Assembly: GCA_947480465.1 (NCBI GenBank)
Contig: CANKCT010000007.1
Coordinates: forward strand, 1-12,875
Reading direction: 5' to 3'
Length of the DNA stretch: 12,875 nt
Origin: Actinomycetota bacterium
GTDB lineage: Bacteria > Actinomycetota > Actinomycetes > Nanopelagicales > Nanopelagicaceae
Shown here: piece after piece, positions 1-7,270 of the stretch
Position numbering within the stretch: position 1 is the stretch's first letter
How the letters are laid out: every line of letters begins with the position of its first letter
Notes under the pieces: model-generated
What the model saw: the letters and a program-made list of their open reading frames with translations, nothing else
Told to the model about the DNA's origin: nothing
The model's database searches: none
Translations under genes and position numbers: made by a program

Positions 1-547
1 AAGCGATTTCGGAGCCAGCAATGACGTCACCGACAACTACCTGTTCACCCTCGATTACCATAACACCACCCTCGGTTCGAGCGTTATGCGTCGCCCTTGA
101 ACCACACCAGCAAAGTGCTTCTACTTGTAACGCTTGTACTCTGTCCGCCAACTCAATTAATCTCGCAGAGCCTGGGAAAAGAAGTGTTTGAAAATCAGTG
201 AGAATTCCAAAAGCAAAAACATCAATCCCTAAGCCATCTACAATTTTTGCCAACTGTTCTATTTGTTTTCTCTCATAAAACTGAGCTTCATCGCAAATTA
301 TGTAATCTATTCGATCACCCGCTGATAGGTGGTCGACAACGTGTTTATGTAGATCCATTCCTGGACCGACTTCAATAGCCGGTGATGAAAGTCCGAGACG
401 GGAGGATATGACGCCTGCACCTGCTCGGTCCTTGTTGGTGAAAATAACCCCACTACGCCCTCGGCTCTGATGATTGTGCGCAGTTTGGAGAGCTAATGTG
501 GATTTACCGCTGTCCATGGTTCCGCAGTAATAAATTAATTCAGCCAT
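1..547 (-). CDS. tdk: Thymidine kinase (type II), 3' end cut by window edge
   Basis: Transfers phosphate from ATP to thymidine in cytosolic pyrimidine salvage. About 182 codons are visible, from an ATG at 547-545, and the frame is open to the left edge. The P-loop GTMDSGKST is at residues 9-17. The DEAQF motif at 86-90 supplies the catalytic carboxylate (E87) of the Tdk family. A CWC pair (C146, C148) is the first half of the usual four-ligand zinc site; the second half lies outside the window. The acyltransferase stop is 21 bp upstream on the same strand, and no good Shine-Dalgarno or -10 box precedes the ATG, so it is probably the last or a late gene of the tRNA-apt-acyltransferase unit. 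With apt upstream, the unit has a nucleotide-salvage theme. The family assignment is secure. Confidence 0.95.
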   Translation of the reverse strand, partial: MAELIYYCGTMDSGKSTLALQTAHNHQSRGRSGVIFTNKDRAGAGVISSRLGLSSPAIEVGPGMDLHKHVVDHLSAGDRIDYIICDEAQFYERKQIEQLAKIVDGLGIDVFAFGILTDFQTLLFPGSARLIELADRVQALQVEALCWCGSRATHNARTEGGVMVIEGEQVVVGDVIAGSEIA

Positions 548-568
548 ATCAGCAATCTTGCCACAACA

Positions 569-2419
569 TCAGGAAAAGACTCGCAAACTCTTGAGGGCTT
601 CTTCTAACGTAGGCGTAAGTTGAAGTGACATGGCAACTGAAATATGGGAGGCATCACGATACGCAACGGTTCCATCGACAACTGCCGCGCACTTGGGAGT
701 ACACAACCATGGTGTTGGATCAATCACTTTGAAACCCTTGAGAATGCTCACTTCGGATGGGGAACTAGTGTCACATCTTTTGAGATTTCCGGTTGCTAGA
801 CATGAAGGAATATCACGTGAAGGATGAGGCGTGTCAGATATGTAAACGATGTGATTACTTGAACCCTTAAGTAACTTCAAGAGTTTTCGCTGGCCATCAC
901 TCCACCAAGTGTCTCGATCTTGATCATCAAGTTTAGGCGCATAATACTGAAAACTACTGACAATTACGGCCCATGGTCTAATCATCTGAATTCGTGCAAT
1001 CGAATTATCTCGCCATTTTTGGCAGTCAACATTTTTGAAAGCACCTTTGTCAGGCCTTGGCGCCTCTACCGAAGGGCAGGCTGATTTCGTTAAGGAAATT
1101 AACCTAAATCCTTTTTCCTGTGCAAGTTTTTCAAGAGCTGGAAACCATTGAGCCGCGTGGGAATCTCCATACAAGATTATAGTTTTGGCAGCTTTCTTCG
1201 AACCATAAGTACAGAGCGCTGATTTGGTCTCTCCATAATTCACATGACATCCATCGTCATAAACAATCGGTTTTTTAACTAATTCATTGAGATTAAAGGT
1301 ATAGGTTTCTTTGCCATTAGTAGTGATGGTCGATGTCGCGGTTGCAGCAATTAAAACACCAGCAACCAACGAAACTATCGTAGTGGAAACCGCAAAAAGA
1401 TAGAGTTTTTTGGGTTCGATTTTTACATGGCGTAACCGTTCCTCAATATAGAGATTTGTAAAGTGCGCCAAGATAACTGTTATAACAATGCAGACTAATC
1501 GTTCATAAGAGTGAAGAGATCTGCCTAGGGCACTACTCGGAAGCACTAAAGCGGGCCAATGCCAAAGGTAGAGGGGATAAGAAATCTTTCCTAACCATTG
1601 AGTGAAGCGATTATTTGAAAGATCATTAAAAATAGGGGGCCAGAGAGGTATAGCCGCAATTAAGATCGCGGTCGCCAATACGGGAACCAGGGCATTAAAT
1701 CCAGGGAAGGCAGTGTTGTCATTGAATCTGAATGCGGAAACTGCCAACGCAATAAAACCTATCCATGGCAGTAATCGATGTCTAACAAACTTGGCAGGAA
1801 CGTAGAGCAAAAGTGCACCAACTCCGAGCTCCCAGGCTCTTGTAGGCAATGAATAGAAGGCCCAGATTGGGGATTTTTCAACCAAATAAACTGAGAATAG
1901 GAATGAAACAACTGTAACCATCGCGATACCTGCGAAAACTGTTTTCTTACCCTTGCGGGCCAAGATAATCATGAAAATCGGCCATAACAAATAGAACTGC
2001 TCTTCAACAGCTAGTGACCAATAATGAATAAAGGGAGAAGGGGTTGCATCAAGATTCTGGTAATCATTTTGCCACCAAGCAAAAAGATAGTTAGAGATAT
2101 ATGCAGCGGCGGCAAACAAATCTCTGCCTAAAGCATCACGTGAGATAGGAGGTAATACAAACCAACCAACCACAGCTGTCACTAAAAGTACGAAGACTGA
2201 GGTTGGAAGCAGTCTCTTTATACGCCGTTGATAAAAAGCTGCGAGATTTAGACGCCCCGTATTATCTATTTCTCGTAGAATTAATCCAGTAATCAGGTAA
2301 CCCGAAATAACATAAAAAATATCTACTCCGATGAAACCACCCGGCACCATGTGAGCATGGAAAAGGGTGACAATTATCGCAGCGAGTGCTCGTAAACCTT
2401 GAATCTGAGAAATACGCAT
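569..2419 (-). CDS. Membrane acyltransferase, AT3 (OafA/YrhL) with C-terminal SGNH domain
   Basis: A 616-residue integral membrane protein expected to O-acylate a surface polysaccharide or other envelope glycan. Residues about 1-360 are the multi-pass acyltransferase-3 domain: QGLRALAA at 7-14, the family histidine in LFHAH (19-23), FIGVDIFYVISGYL at 29-42, WSLAVEEQF at 134-142 and YPLYLWHWP at 281-289. The last membrane span is near 338-360. Residues about 385-616 form an SGNH hydrolase-like domain with block I GDSHAAQW (418-425; S420 the likely nucleophile) and block V RDASH (D589, H592), predicted to face outward. The spacing between C549 and VIDPTPWLC (565-573) looks short compared with SGNH relatives I remember. 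The substrate cannot be read from the sequence. It starts 2 bp after the apt stop and sits between two salvage genes with no evident link to it. Confidence 0.93.
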   Translation of the reverse strand: MRISQIQGLRALAAIIVTLFHAHMVPGGFIGVDIFYVISGYLITGLILREIDNTGRLNLAAFYQRRIKRLLPTSVFVLLVTAVVGWFVLPPISRDALGRDLFAAAAYISNYLFAWWQNDYQNLDATPSPFIHYWSLAVEEQFYLLWPIFMIILARKGKKTVFAGIAMVTVVSFLFSVYLVEKSPIWAFYSLPTRAWELGVGALLLYVPAKFVRHRLLPWIGFIALAVSAFRFNDNTAFPGFNALVPVLATAILIAAIPLWPPIFNDLSNNRFTQWLGKISYPLYLWHWPALVLPSSALGRSLHSYERLVCIVITVILAHFTNLYIEERLRHVKIEPKKLYLFAVSTTIVSLVAGVLIAATATSTITTNGKETYTFNLNELVKKPIVYDDGCHVNYGETKSALCTYGSKKAAKTIILYGDSHAAQWFPALEKLAQEKGFRLISLTKSACPSVEAPRPDKGAFKNVDCQKWRDNSIARIQMIRPWAVIVSSFQYYAPKLDDQDRDTWWSDGQRKLLKLLKGSSNHIVYISDTPHPSRDIPSCLATGNLKRCDTSSPSEVSILKGFKVIDPTPWLCTPKCAAVVDGTVAYRDASHISVAMSLQLTPTLEEALKSLRVFS

Positions 2420-2421
2420 TG

Positions 2422-2952
2422 CTAAACTGTAACCAGAGATGTGATTCTGACATCTGGAAATACTTCGGAAATCATTTGTCGCCCTAATAAACTATCGATT
2501 TCCAATAAGACTAAAACATCAACAACTTTTCCTCCACATTGATGGATGAGATCGATTGCTGCTCTCACAGTACCGCCCGTTGCTAAAACATCATCCACGA
2601 GAATTACCGCTTCATCTCTTGAGTTAATCGCATCAATGTGAATCTCTAGCGTGGACGACCCATATTCAAGACCATAGCTTTGAGAAATTGATTGATAGGG
2701 CAGTTTCCCCGCTTTTCGAATCGGTACAAATCCAGAGCCAATACGCTGAGCAAGAGCGGATGCAAAGATAAAGCCACGTGCTTCGATACCGGCTACTTGT
2801 GTGCCCCGAACTACTAATTGAGAAAACTCCTCAGTGACCGAAGCGAAAGCTTCGGCATTTGCCAAAAGAGGGGTGATATCTTGAAAGCGAATACCCGGTT
2901 CAGGGAAGTTTGGTATTTCTCGGATGAGCGATAGTGCATCAGCGAGTTGCAT
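2422..2952 (-). CDS. apt: Adenine phosphoribosyltransferase
   Basis: Converts adenine and PRPP to AMP and pyrophosphate in cytosolic purine salvage. The 176-residue length is normal for Apt. The N-terminus REIPNFPEPGI (11-21) with FQDITPLL (23-30) is the family signature. VAGIEARGFIF (53-63) is the purine-binding strand and loop, and VDDVLATGGT (119-128) is the PRPP-binding loop. The ATG at 2952 is the only plausible start: no GTG, TTG or ATG occurs in frame before the conserved N-terminal block, and the tRNA-Leu gene lies directly upstream. Only one nucleotide separates the tRNA 3' base (2954) from the ATG, and no Shine-Dalgarno is in range, so translation probably begins on a leaderless message released when the tRNA is cut out. 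The acyltransferase starts 2 bp downstream. Confidence 0.96.
   Translation of the reverse strand: MQLADALSLIREIPNFPEPGIRFQDITPLLANAEAFASVTEEFSQLVVRGTQVAGIEARGFIFASALAQRIGSGFVPIRKAGKLPYQSISQSYGLEYGSSTLEIHIDAINSRDEAVILVDDVLATGGTVRAAIDLIHQCGGKVVDVLVLLEIDSLLGRQMISEVFPDVRITSLVTV
2426..2431 (-). promoter_or_regulatory. Possible -10 box (TACAGT) for leaderless acyltransferase mRNA
   Basis: TACAGT lies inside the last codons of apt, 6 nt before the acyltransferase ATG (2419). It fits the TAnnnT box plus 6-8 nt layout seen at other starts in this window and could let the acyltransferase be expressed independently of apt. No -35 element is recognisable and chance cannot be excluded for this single site. 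Confidence 0.35.
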
Positions 2953-2953
2953 G

Positions 2954-3037
2954 TGTCCGAAAGGGGACTTGAACCCCTAAGCCCTTGCGGGCACTAGCAC
3001 CTCAAGCTAGCGCGTCTGCCAATTCCGCCACCCGGAC
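2954..3037 (-). tRNA. tRNA-Leu (anticodon GAG)
   Basis: An 84-nt type II tRNA read on the minus strand. The acceptor stem GTCCGGG pairs with TTCGGAC (two G-U pairs) and is followed by discriminator A. The D arm is GCG...CGC with the GGCAGA loop. The anticodon arm has loop TTGAGGT, giving anticodon GAG for CUC/CUU leucine codons. The long variable arm is GCCC-GCAA-GGGC and the T arm is GGGG-TTCAAGT-CCCC. CCA is not encoded: the bases after the discriminator are C and then the apt ATG. It is therefore probably co-transcribed with apt, with 3' end maturation and CCA addition needed. Confidence 0.97.
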
Positions 3038-3050
3038 TGAGTGAGGGGCA

Positions 3051-3056
3051 AGGATA
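3051..3056 (-). promoter_or_regulatory. Candidate -10 box (TATCCT) for the tRNA-Leu/apt transcript
   Basis: TATCCT lies 13 nt upstream of the tRNA 5' end, which would put the transcription start a few bases before the mature tRNA. It is the only TAnnnT match I see in the 43-bp gap that suits the minus strand. No convincing -35 hexamer stands at 17 nt. The same gap must also serve the divergent M20 gene. Confidence 0.35.
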
Positions 3057-3080
3057 GCAATTGGGTGAGAGAATGCCTAA

Positions 3081-4385
3081 ATGACTACTTCAACCCTTGA
3101 GCAGGAAGCAATTCAGATCTGTCAGGATCTCATCAGAATTCCAAGTGTGAATTTTGGAGAAGGACGAGGTGATGAAAAAGCAGTCGCGCAATACGTAGTC
3201 GCCTCATTAGCCGAAGCGAACATCCCAGCAACAATCTATGAATCGGCTCCCGGTCGGTGCAATGTAGTAGCAAGAATAAAAGGTCGCGATGCAAATCGAC
3301 CTGGACTAGTGGTTCATGGTCACTTAGATGTTGTGCCGGCAAATGCTGATGACTGGAGTGTTGATCCATTCTGTGGAGACATTATTGACGGAATGATTTG
3401 GGGTCGCGGCGCAGTCGACATGAAAAACATGGATGCCATGATTTTAGCAACTGTCAGAGATTGGTCACGAACTGGATATGTGCCACCTCGAGATATCGTG
3501 CTCGCTTTTTTTGCTGATGAAGAAGCTGGGAGCATTTACGGATCACATTGGATGGTTGACAAACACCCAGAAGTTTTTAGCGGATGCACCGAAGCAATCT
3601 CGGAAGTAGGAGGTTTCTCAGTAACTGTTGCTAATGGGAAGCGTTTATACATGATCGAAACTGCTGAAAAAGGAATTCACTGGATGAAGTTGACGGCACA
3701 GGGACGTGCAGGACATGGCTCCGTTATGAATGATGAAAATGCACTAACCCGTTTAACTAAAGCTGTAAGTAATATTGGAACCCACCAATGGCCACAGCGA
3801 TACAGCACAACGGTGAAAGCTCTTTTCAAAAAAGTGGCAAGTGCAACGGGAAAAACTTATGATGAGAATGATTTGCGACCTTTGTTGTCAGAAGTTGGCT
3901 TTGCAGCTCGAATGATTGGAGCAACTCTTCAAAATACCGCGAATCCAACGATGCTTGAGGCTGGTTATAAGGCCAACGTGATTCCGGGTTCTGCAAGTGC
4001 GGTCATCGACGGGCGATTCATCCCAGGTTTTGAAGATGAATTAAATGAGACGATTCGCACTTTAATTGGACCTGATATTGCGATCGAAACCATTGCTCGT
4101 GACAAGGCTCTAGAAGTTCCATTTGAAGGCGACCTCGTTGATGCAATGTGTGCGGCCATCTTGAAAGAGGATTCAGAAGCTATCCCAGTCCCATACCTGA
4201 TGAGCGGAGGGACTGACAATAAAGCCTTAGCTGATTTAGGAATTATCGGTTATGGCTTCTCACCACTTAAACTTCACGCCGATTTTGATTTTATGGCGAT
4301 GTTTCACGGGGTCGATGAAAGAGTTCCTGTTGAAGGTCTCACTTTCGGCGTTCGTGTCTTGAAAGACTTTTTAGAAAACGCTTAG
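3081..4385 (+). CDS. M20/M25/M40 family zinc metallohydrolase (dipeptidase/deacylase-like)
   Basis: A 434-residue cytosolic metallohydrolase expected to cleave a dipeptide or N-acyl amino-acid bond with two metal ions. Visible motifs are HGHLD (79-83; H81 first ligand, D83), GAVDMK (D113 bridging ligand), ADEEAG (E147 general base, E148 ligand), E175 as a later ligand, the GTDNKALADLG stretch, and FHGVDERV near the C-terminus, which carries the last metal histidine. The length is standard, with a dimerisation lid from about 195 to 320. From memory it corresponds to the M20 gene Rv2141c in the mycobacterial version of this region; the substrate is unknown. Upstream there is only a weak GAGAG and a near-consensus GAGAAT box 6 nt before the ATG, so the start mode is uncertain. 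Its stop interlocks with that of the convergent aldo/keto reductase. Confidence 0.93.
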   Translation: MTTSTLEQEAIQICQDLIRIPSVNFGEGRGDEKAVAQYVVASLAEANIPATIYESAPGRCNVVARIKGRDANRPGLVVHGHLDVVPANADDWSVDPFCGDIIDGMIWGRGAVDMKNMDAMILATVRDWSRTGYVPPRDIVLAFFADEEAGSIYGSHWMVDKHPEVFSGCTEAISEVGGFSVTVANGKRLYMIETAEKGIHWMKLTAQGRAGHGSVMNDENALTRLTKAVSNIGTHQWPQRYSTTVKALFKKVASATGKTYDENDLRPLLSEVGFAARMIGATLQNTANPTMLEAGYKANVIPGSASAVIDGRFIPGFEDELNETIRTLIGPDIAIETIARDKALEVPFEGDLVDAMCAAILKEDSEAIPVPYLMSGGTDNKALADLGIIGYGFSPLKLHADFDFMAMFHGVDERVPVEGLTFGVRVLKDFLENA

Positions 4386-5326
4386 GCACTCACATCATTG
4401 AGTGCCGCACGCACTACTTCTGGTAATGAAATTTCTTCGCTTTGCAATACCCCTCGCAACTGTGCACCAGTTCGAGCCCCGATAATCGAACTAGTTACGC
4501 CAGGAGCGTCTCGAACCCACGCTAATGCAACTTCGAGCGGGGAATAACCTAAGCCCGTAGCAGCAACCGTAACCGCTTCAACTATTCGTTTGCTTCGTGG
4601 CTCAAGGTAAGGCTCAATGTGCTTTGCGAAGTGTGGCGCTGCGCCTCGTGAATCACTCGGAATTCCATTTCGGTATTTTCCAGTGAGAACACCTCTGGCA
4701 AGCGGAGCCCATGCTAGGAAACCAACTCCGCAATCACTTGCACAATCTAGAAGTTCAATTTCAGCCTCTCTATTGAGAAGTGAATACTCGGCTTGTAACG
4801 TAGTGATTGGAGCTTTCATTGAGTTACCTTGTTGTTTTGTAGCGGCTCTTGCTAATTGCCAGCCAACATAATTACTCACACCAACGTATCGTGCTCGTCC
4901 AGTTGTATATGCATAGTCCAGAGCGGCAAGAGTTTCATCAAGCGGTGTGAATGAATCCCATGCATGGATCTGCCAAACATCAACGAAATCAGTATTTAAG
5001 CGAGCGAGTGATTTATCTAATTCGGCAATGAGTGTATGCCGTGATGCATCAACACTTCTTATTCCATCTTGGAAATTTAAACCCGATTTTGTGGCAATAA
5101 TTAAATCGTCACGATTGATGAGAACGCCTACTAAGCCACCGATAACTCTTTCACTATCGCCGTCTCCGTAAGTATTTGCGGTATCGATAAAATTTCCCCC
5201 CGCATCGAAGAATGCGCGACACTGCTCCGCCGCTTCATGCTCATCGGTGTCGCGCCCCCACGTCATTGTCCCGAGTCCTAATCGGGAGAGCGTTAATCCG
5301 CTATTTCCGGCTCTGCGCATTTCCAT
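4382..5326 (-). CDS. Aldo/keto reductase
   Basis: A 314-residue NADPH-dependent oxidoreductase of the aldo/keto reductase TIM-barrel superfamily; the carbonyl substrate is not predictable. The catalytic tetrad is complete: D48 and Y53 in DTANTYGDG, K80 in IIATKSG, and H121 in WQIHAWD. The RLGLGTMTWG entry strand is at 15-24. A C-terminal SSIIGARTGAQL stretch matches the NADP-phosphate-binding segment of the family. The ATG at 5326 is chosen because it gives the usual RRAGNSGL beginning; a second ATG two codons in is possible. Upstream, TAAGGT stands 6 nt before the ATG and contains AAGG, so it could act as a -10 box for a leaderless mRNA or as a ribosome-binding site. It overlaps the M20 stop by four bases tail to tail and diverges from the histidine phosphatase gene. 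Confidence 0.93.
   Translation of the reverse strand: MEMRRAGNSGLTLSRLGLGTMTWGRDTDEHEAAEQCRAFFDAGGNFIDTANTYGDGDSERVIGGLVGVLINRDDLIIATKSGLNFQDGIRSVDASRHTLIAELDKSLARLNTDFVDVWQIHAWDSFTPLDETLAALDYAYTTGRARYVGVSNYVGWQLARAATKQQGNSMKAPITTLQAEYSLLNREAEIELLDCASDCGVGFLAWAPLARGVLTGKYRNGIPSDSRGAAPHFAKHIEPYLEPRSKRIVEAVTVAATGLGYSPLEVALAWVRDAPGVTSSIIGARTGAQLRGVLQSEEISLPEVVRAALNDVSA
4385..4406. terminator. Hairpin at the convergent M20/aldo-keto reductase ends, candidate bidirectional terminator
   Basis: GGCACTCA (4385-4392) and TGAGTGCC (4399-4406) form a perfect 8-bp stem around a 6-nt loop, CATCAT. It begins on the last base of the M20 stop codon and lies within the final codons of the aldo/keto reductase, so either RNA would fold the same way. 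There is no T-run on either side, so it is not a textbook intrinsic terminator; hairpins without a U-tract have been proposed as terminators in actinobacteria. Confidence 0.5.
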
Positions 5327-5332
5327 GGGGCG

Positions 5333-5338
5333 ACCTTA
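5333..5338 (-). promoter_or_regulatory. Candidate -10 box (TAAGGT) for the aldo/keto reductase
   Basis: TAAGGT ends 6 nt before the ATG at 5326, consistent with transcription starting at or next to the start codon. The AAGG inside it could instead be a Shine-Dalgarno. The same hexamer precedes the PAC2 gene. No -35 element is evident. Confidence 0.4.
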
Positions 5339-5364
5339 GCAAGGCAGTGCACTAAAACCTGCGA

Positions 5365-5370
5365 TAGCCT
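5365..5370 (+). promoter_or_regulatory. Candidate -10 box (TAGCCT) for the mycothiol-linked operon
   Basis: TAGCCT is followed by 7 nt (TAACTAT) and then the ATG at 5378. No Shine-Dalgarno precedes this ATG, so a leaderless start from this box is the simplest reading. It shares a 51-bp divergent gap with the aldo/keto reductase promoter. No -35 consensus is visible. Confidence 0.5.
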
Positions 5371-5377
5371 TAACTAT

Positions 5378-6055
5378 ATGCAGGTAGTTTTGATTCGACA
5401 TGCCCACTCAGAGGCCAATGCCAAAGGTGTGCTATCTGGTCGTATTCCTGGTGTGCACCTTTCACCGAAAGGAGTTCAACAGGCGGAAGGGTTAATCGCG
5501 CGGCTAGGCGCTTTGAAAATTGCGACATTAAGAATCAGCCCATTAGAACGTTGCGCGGAAACAATCAATCCGTGGTGGAATGCTATTGGTAAAACCATCA
5601 ATCGTGGCGTTGAAGTCGCGGAGGATCCGAATCTCATTGAAGTTGACTATGGGAAATGGAGTGGAAAAAAACTTTCACAACTTTCACGTCACGCTATGTG
5701 GAAAACAGTCCAGAATAACCCGAGTGCAATGTATTTTCCATCTGGTGAGTCACTGGCCTCGATGCAAGTCCGTGCGATGAAGTCGGTTCATGATGCTTTA
5801 AATGCACGCCGCAAAGGTGCCGCTATTTTAGTGAGTCACGGTGACGTTATTAAATCTATAGTTGCATCTTCATTAGGTATGCATTTAGACGATTTCCAAA
5901 GAATCGTAATCGATCCTGCCTCAATAACTATTCTGGACTTCAGTCAATCTAAGCCTCGGTTAACTCTCATGAATGATTCGCATGAAGAGCTTGAAATTTT
6001 AATCAAATCTCCATTTCGTAAAGGTCCACTTCTTGGAGGCGGTGGCGGGGCGTGA
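5378..6055 (+). CDS. Histidine phosphatase, MSMEG_4193 family (mycothiol-cluster phosphatase)
   Basis: A 225-residue branch-1 histidine phosphatase, using a phosphohistidine intermediate on a small phosphorylated substrate that is not known. The RHAH motif (R7, H8 nucleophile, H10), R58 in SPLERCAET, E88 in LIEVDYGKWSG and H154 in LVSHGD complete the catalytic pocket. The C-terminus ends in a glycine-rich tail (PLLGGGGGA), which I recall as common in this family. Family members are known from actinobacteria that make mycothiol and lie near mshC, as here. It heads a four-gene operon and its TGA overlaps the GTG of the DUF3090 gene by 4 bp. The start is fixed by RHA beginning at residue 7 and by a -10 box 7 nt upstream. 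Its role may be in mycothiol metabolism, but that is inferred only from neighbourhood. Confidence 0.9.
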   Translation: MQVVLIRHAHSEANAKGVLSGRIPGVHLSPKGVQQAEGLIARLGALKIATLRISPLERCAETINPWWNAIGKTINRGVEVAEDPNLIEVDYGKWSGKKLSQLSRHAMWKTVQNNPSAMYFPSGESLASMQVRAMKSVHDALNARRKGAAILVSHGDVIKSIVASSLGMHLDDFQRIVIDPASITILDFSQSKPRLTLMNDSHEELEILIKSPFRKGPLLGGGGGA

Positions 6056-6558
6056 GTTTTAAGTTCAAGTCACTTGATCGATTTGTTTCCGGGACGGTCG
6101 GACAGCCAGGTGAGCGGGAATTTTTTATTCAAGCTCGCCAACATTCGCGCCTCGTAACTGTTGCTGTAGAGAAACTACAGGTCGCAGCGCTGGCAGAGCG
6201 TCTTGAAATCGTTATCCGTGATCTACGCAGAAATGACTTCTCTCTGCGGTTAAGCAAGCTTCCCACCGATGATGCACCGCTTGATACACCCATTGAATCT
6301 GAATTTGAGGTCGGTGCGATTTCTCTAGCTTGGGATGAAGTTGGGAGCAAAATGTCCATAGAACTTTTTGAAATCGCTGCTCAGAATGAGGAATCAGAGA
6401 ACTCACTAAAAGTTTCGTTATCGCTTGATCAATGCAATGCTTTTGTAACCAGATCGAAGGCACTGGTTAATGCGGGCCGACCCCCCTGTCCTTTCTGTGG
6501 AATTTCAATAGACCCACAAGGTCATTTATGTCCGAGGTCAAATGGCTACCGTAGATAA
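6052..6558 (+). CDS. DUF3090 family protein with C-terminal zinc-ribbon-like motif
   Basis: A 168-residue cytosolic protein of unknown function found with mshC in actinobacteria (SCO1662-like). The hallmark is the conserved end with C146-P-F-C149, then H158-L-C160, followed by PRSNGYRR. The C-x2-C...H-x-C arrangement strongly suggests one bound zinc. The N-terminal part (DRFVSGTVGQPGEREFFIQA, 9-28) is the conserved beta-rich start of the family. Start is GTG at 6052, overlapping the phosphatase stop as GTGA, with GGAGG at 6035-6039 as a rather distant ribosome-binding site. Its last 17 bp overlap the SCO1664-family gene in another frame, so all three upstream genes are likely translationally coupled. 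There is no signal peptide or membrane segment. The tight coupling suggests that the products work together, possibly as a complex; this is inference. Confidence 0.9.
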   Translation: MSFKFKSLDRFVSGTVGQPGEREFFIQARQHSRLVTVAVEKLQVAALAERLEIVIRDLRRNDFSLRLSKLPTDDAPLDTPIESEFEVGAISLAWDEVGSKMSIELFEIAAQNEESENSLKVSLSLDQCNAFVTRSKALVNAGRPPCPFCGISIDPQGHLCPRSNGYRR

Positions 6559-7246
6559 GTTTCAGTTACTCATGGATGGTGATTTGTCGGTGACTGGTCG
6601 TTTAGTAGATGCATCCAATGCAACGCTGTATGCAACACTTCATTTAGCTTCGGAGACGTTAACCTGTATTTACAAGCCTATTGCGGGGGAGAGACCGTTG
6701 TGGGATTTTCCTGATGGAAACCTTGCACACCGAGAGTACGCAGCTTACTTAGTAAGTGAGGCGTTTGAATTTAATCTCGTTCCTATGACGGTCTTGAGAG
6801 ATGGTCCATATGGCTTTGGGATGGTTCAAGAGTGGATCTCAATTGATGAAGAAATTGAACTTGCTGAATTTTTCTTAACAGATAATCCATTACTTCGTTC
6901 AATGGCGCTTTTCGATGCCGTAATAAATAATACCGATAGAAAAATAGGACACTTGCTACCAATGAAGAATGGACAACTTTATGGTTGTGACCATGGGGTG
7001 ACTTTTCATGTTGAGGATAAGTTGCGAACCGTGTTATGGCAATGGTCAGGGATGCCGTTAACTACGTACGAACAAGAACTATTACAGAATGGCCGCCGGG
7101 TATTAGAGCAAGAACTGGACCTGACTGCGTACCTCACCGTCGAGGAAATTTCGGCGTTACATATGCGTATTGGTCGATTAATTGAGTCTGGTTCAATGCC
7201 GACTCCTAGCACCGAATGGCCAGCCGTTCCTTGGCCTGCCTTCTGA
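6542..7246 (+). CDS. SCO1664 family protein, PI3/4-kinase-like fold
   Basis: A 234-residue protein of the actinobacterial SCO1664 family, always seen near mshC as far as I know. Kinase-like landmarks are a phosphate-anchoring lysine in YKP (44-46), GERPLWDFP (49-57), REYAAY, a catalytic-loop-like segment D125-AVINN-TDRKIGH (D125, N130, D132, H137), and a DxG-type metal motif at C149-D150-H151-G152 followed by VTFH. These suggest a phosphotransferase of the PI3/4-kinase/HipA-like type, but activity and substrate are unproven. The start ATG at 6542 has GAGG 4 nt upstream (6533-6536, within CCGAGGTCAA) and overlaps DUF3090 by 17 bp. mshC follows after 24 bp. The pairing of a kinase-like protein with the phosphatase encoded two genes earlier is suggestive of a phosphorylation cycle; this is inference. 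Confidence 0.88.
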   Translation: MATVDKFQLLMDGDLSVTGRLVDASNATLYATLHLASETLTCIYKPIAGERPLWDFPDGNLAHREYAAYLVSEAFEFNLVPMTVLRDGPYGFGMVQEWISIDEEIELAEFFLTDNPLLRSMALFDAVINNTDRKIGHLLPMKNGQLYGCDHGVTFHVEDKLRTVLWQWSGMPLTTYEQELLQNGRRVLEQELDLTAYLTVEEISALHMRIGRLIESGSMPTPSTEWPAVPWPAF

Positions 7247-7258
7247 AAGCTTTTTAAC

Positions 7259-7264
7259 TAGGAT
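7259..7264 (+). promoter_or_regulatory. Possible internal -10 box (TAGGAT) before mshC
   Basis: TAGGAT ends 6 nt before the mshC ATG (7271). It could give mshC its own leaderless transcript inside the operon. It contains AGGA at 7 nt from the ATG, which would serve equally well as a ribosome-binding site, so the two readings cannot be separated by sequence alone. Confidence 0.35.
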
Positions 7265-7270
7265 TATGAA

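Noticed and set aside
4617..4871. 84-residue plus-strand frame inside the aldo/keto reductase
   Set aside because: It is fully antisense to a gene with a complete catalytic tetrad and has no ribosome-binding site or recognisable domain.
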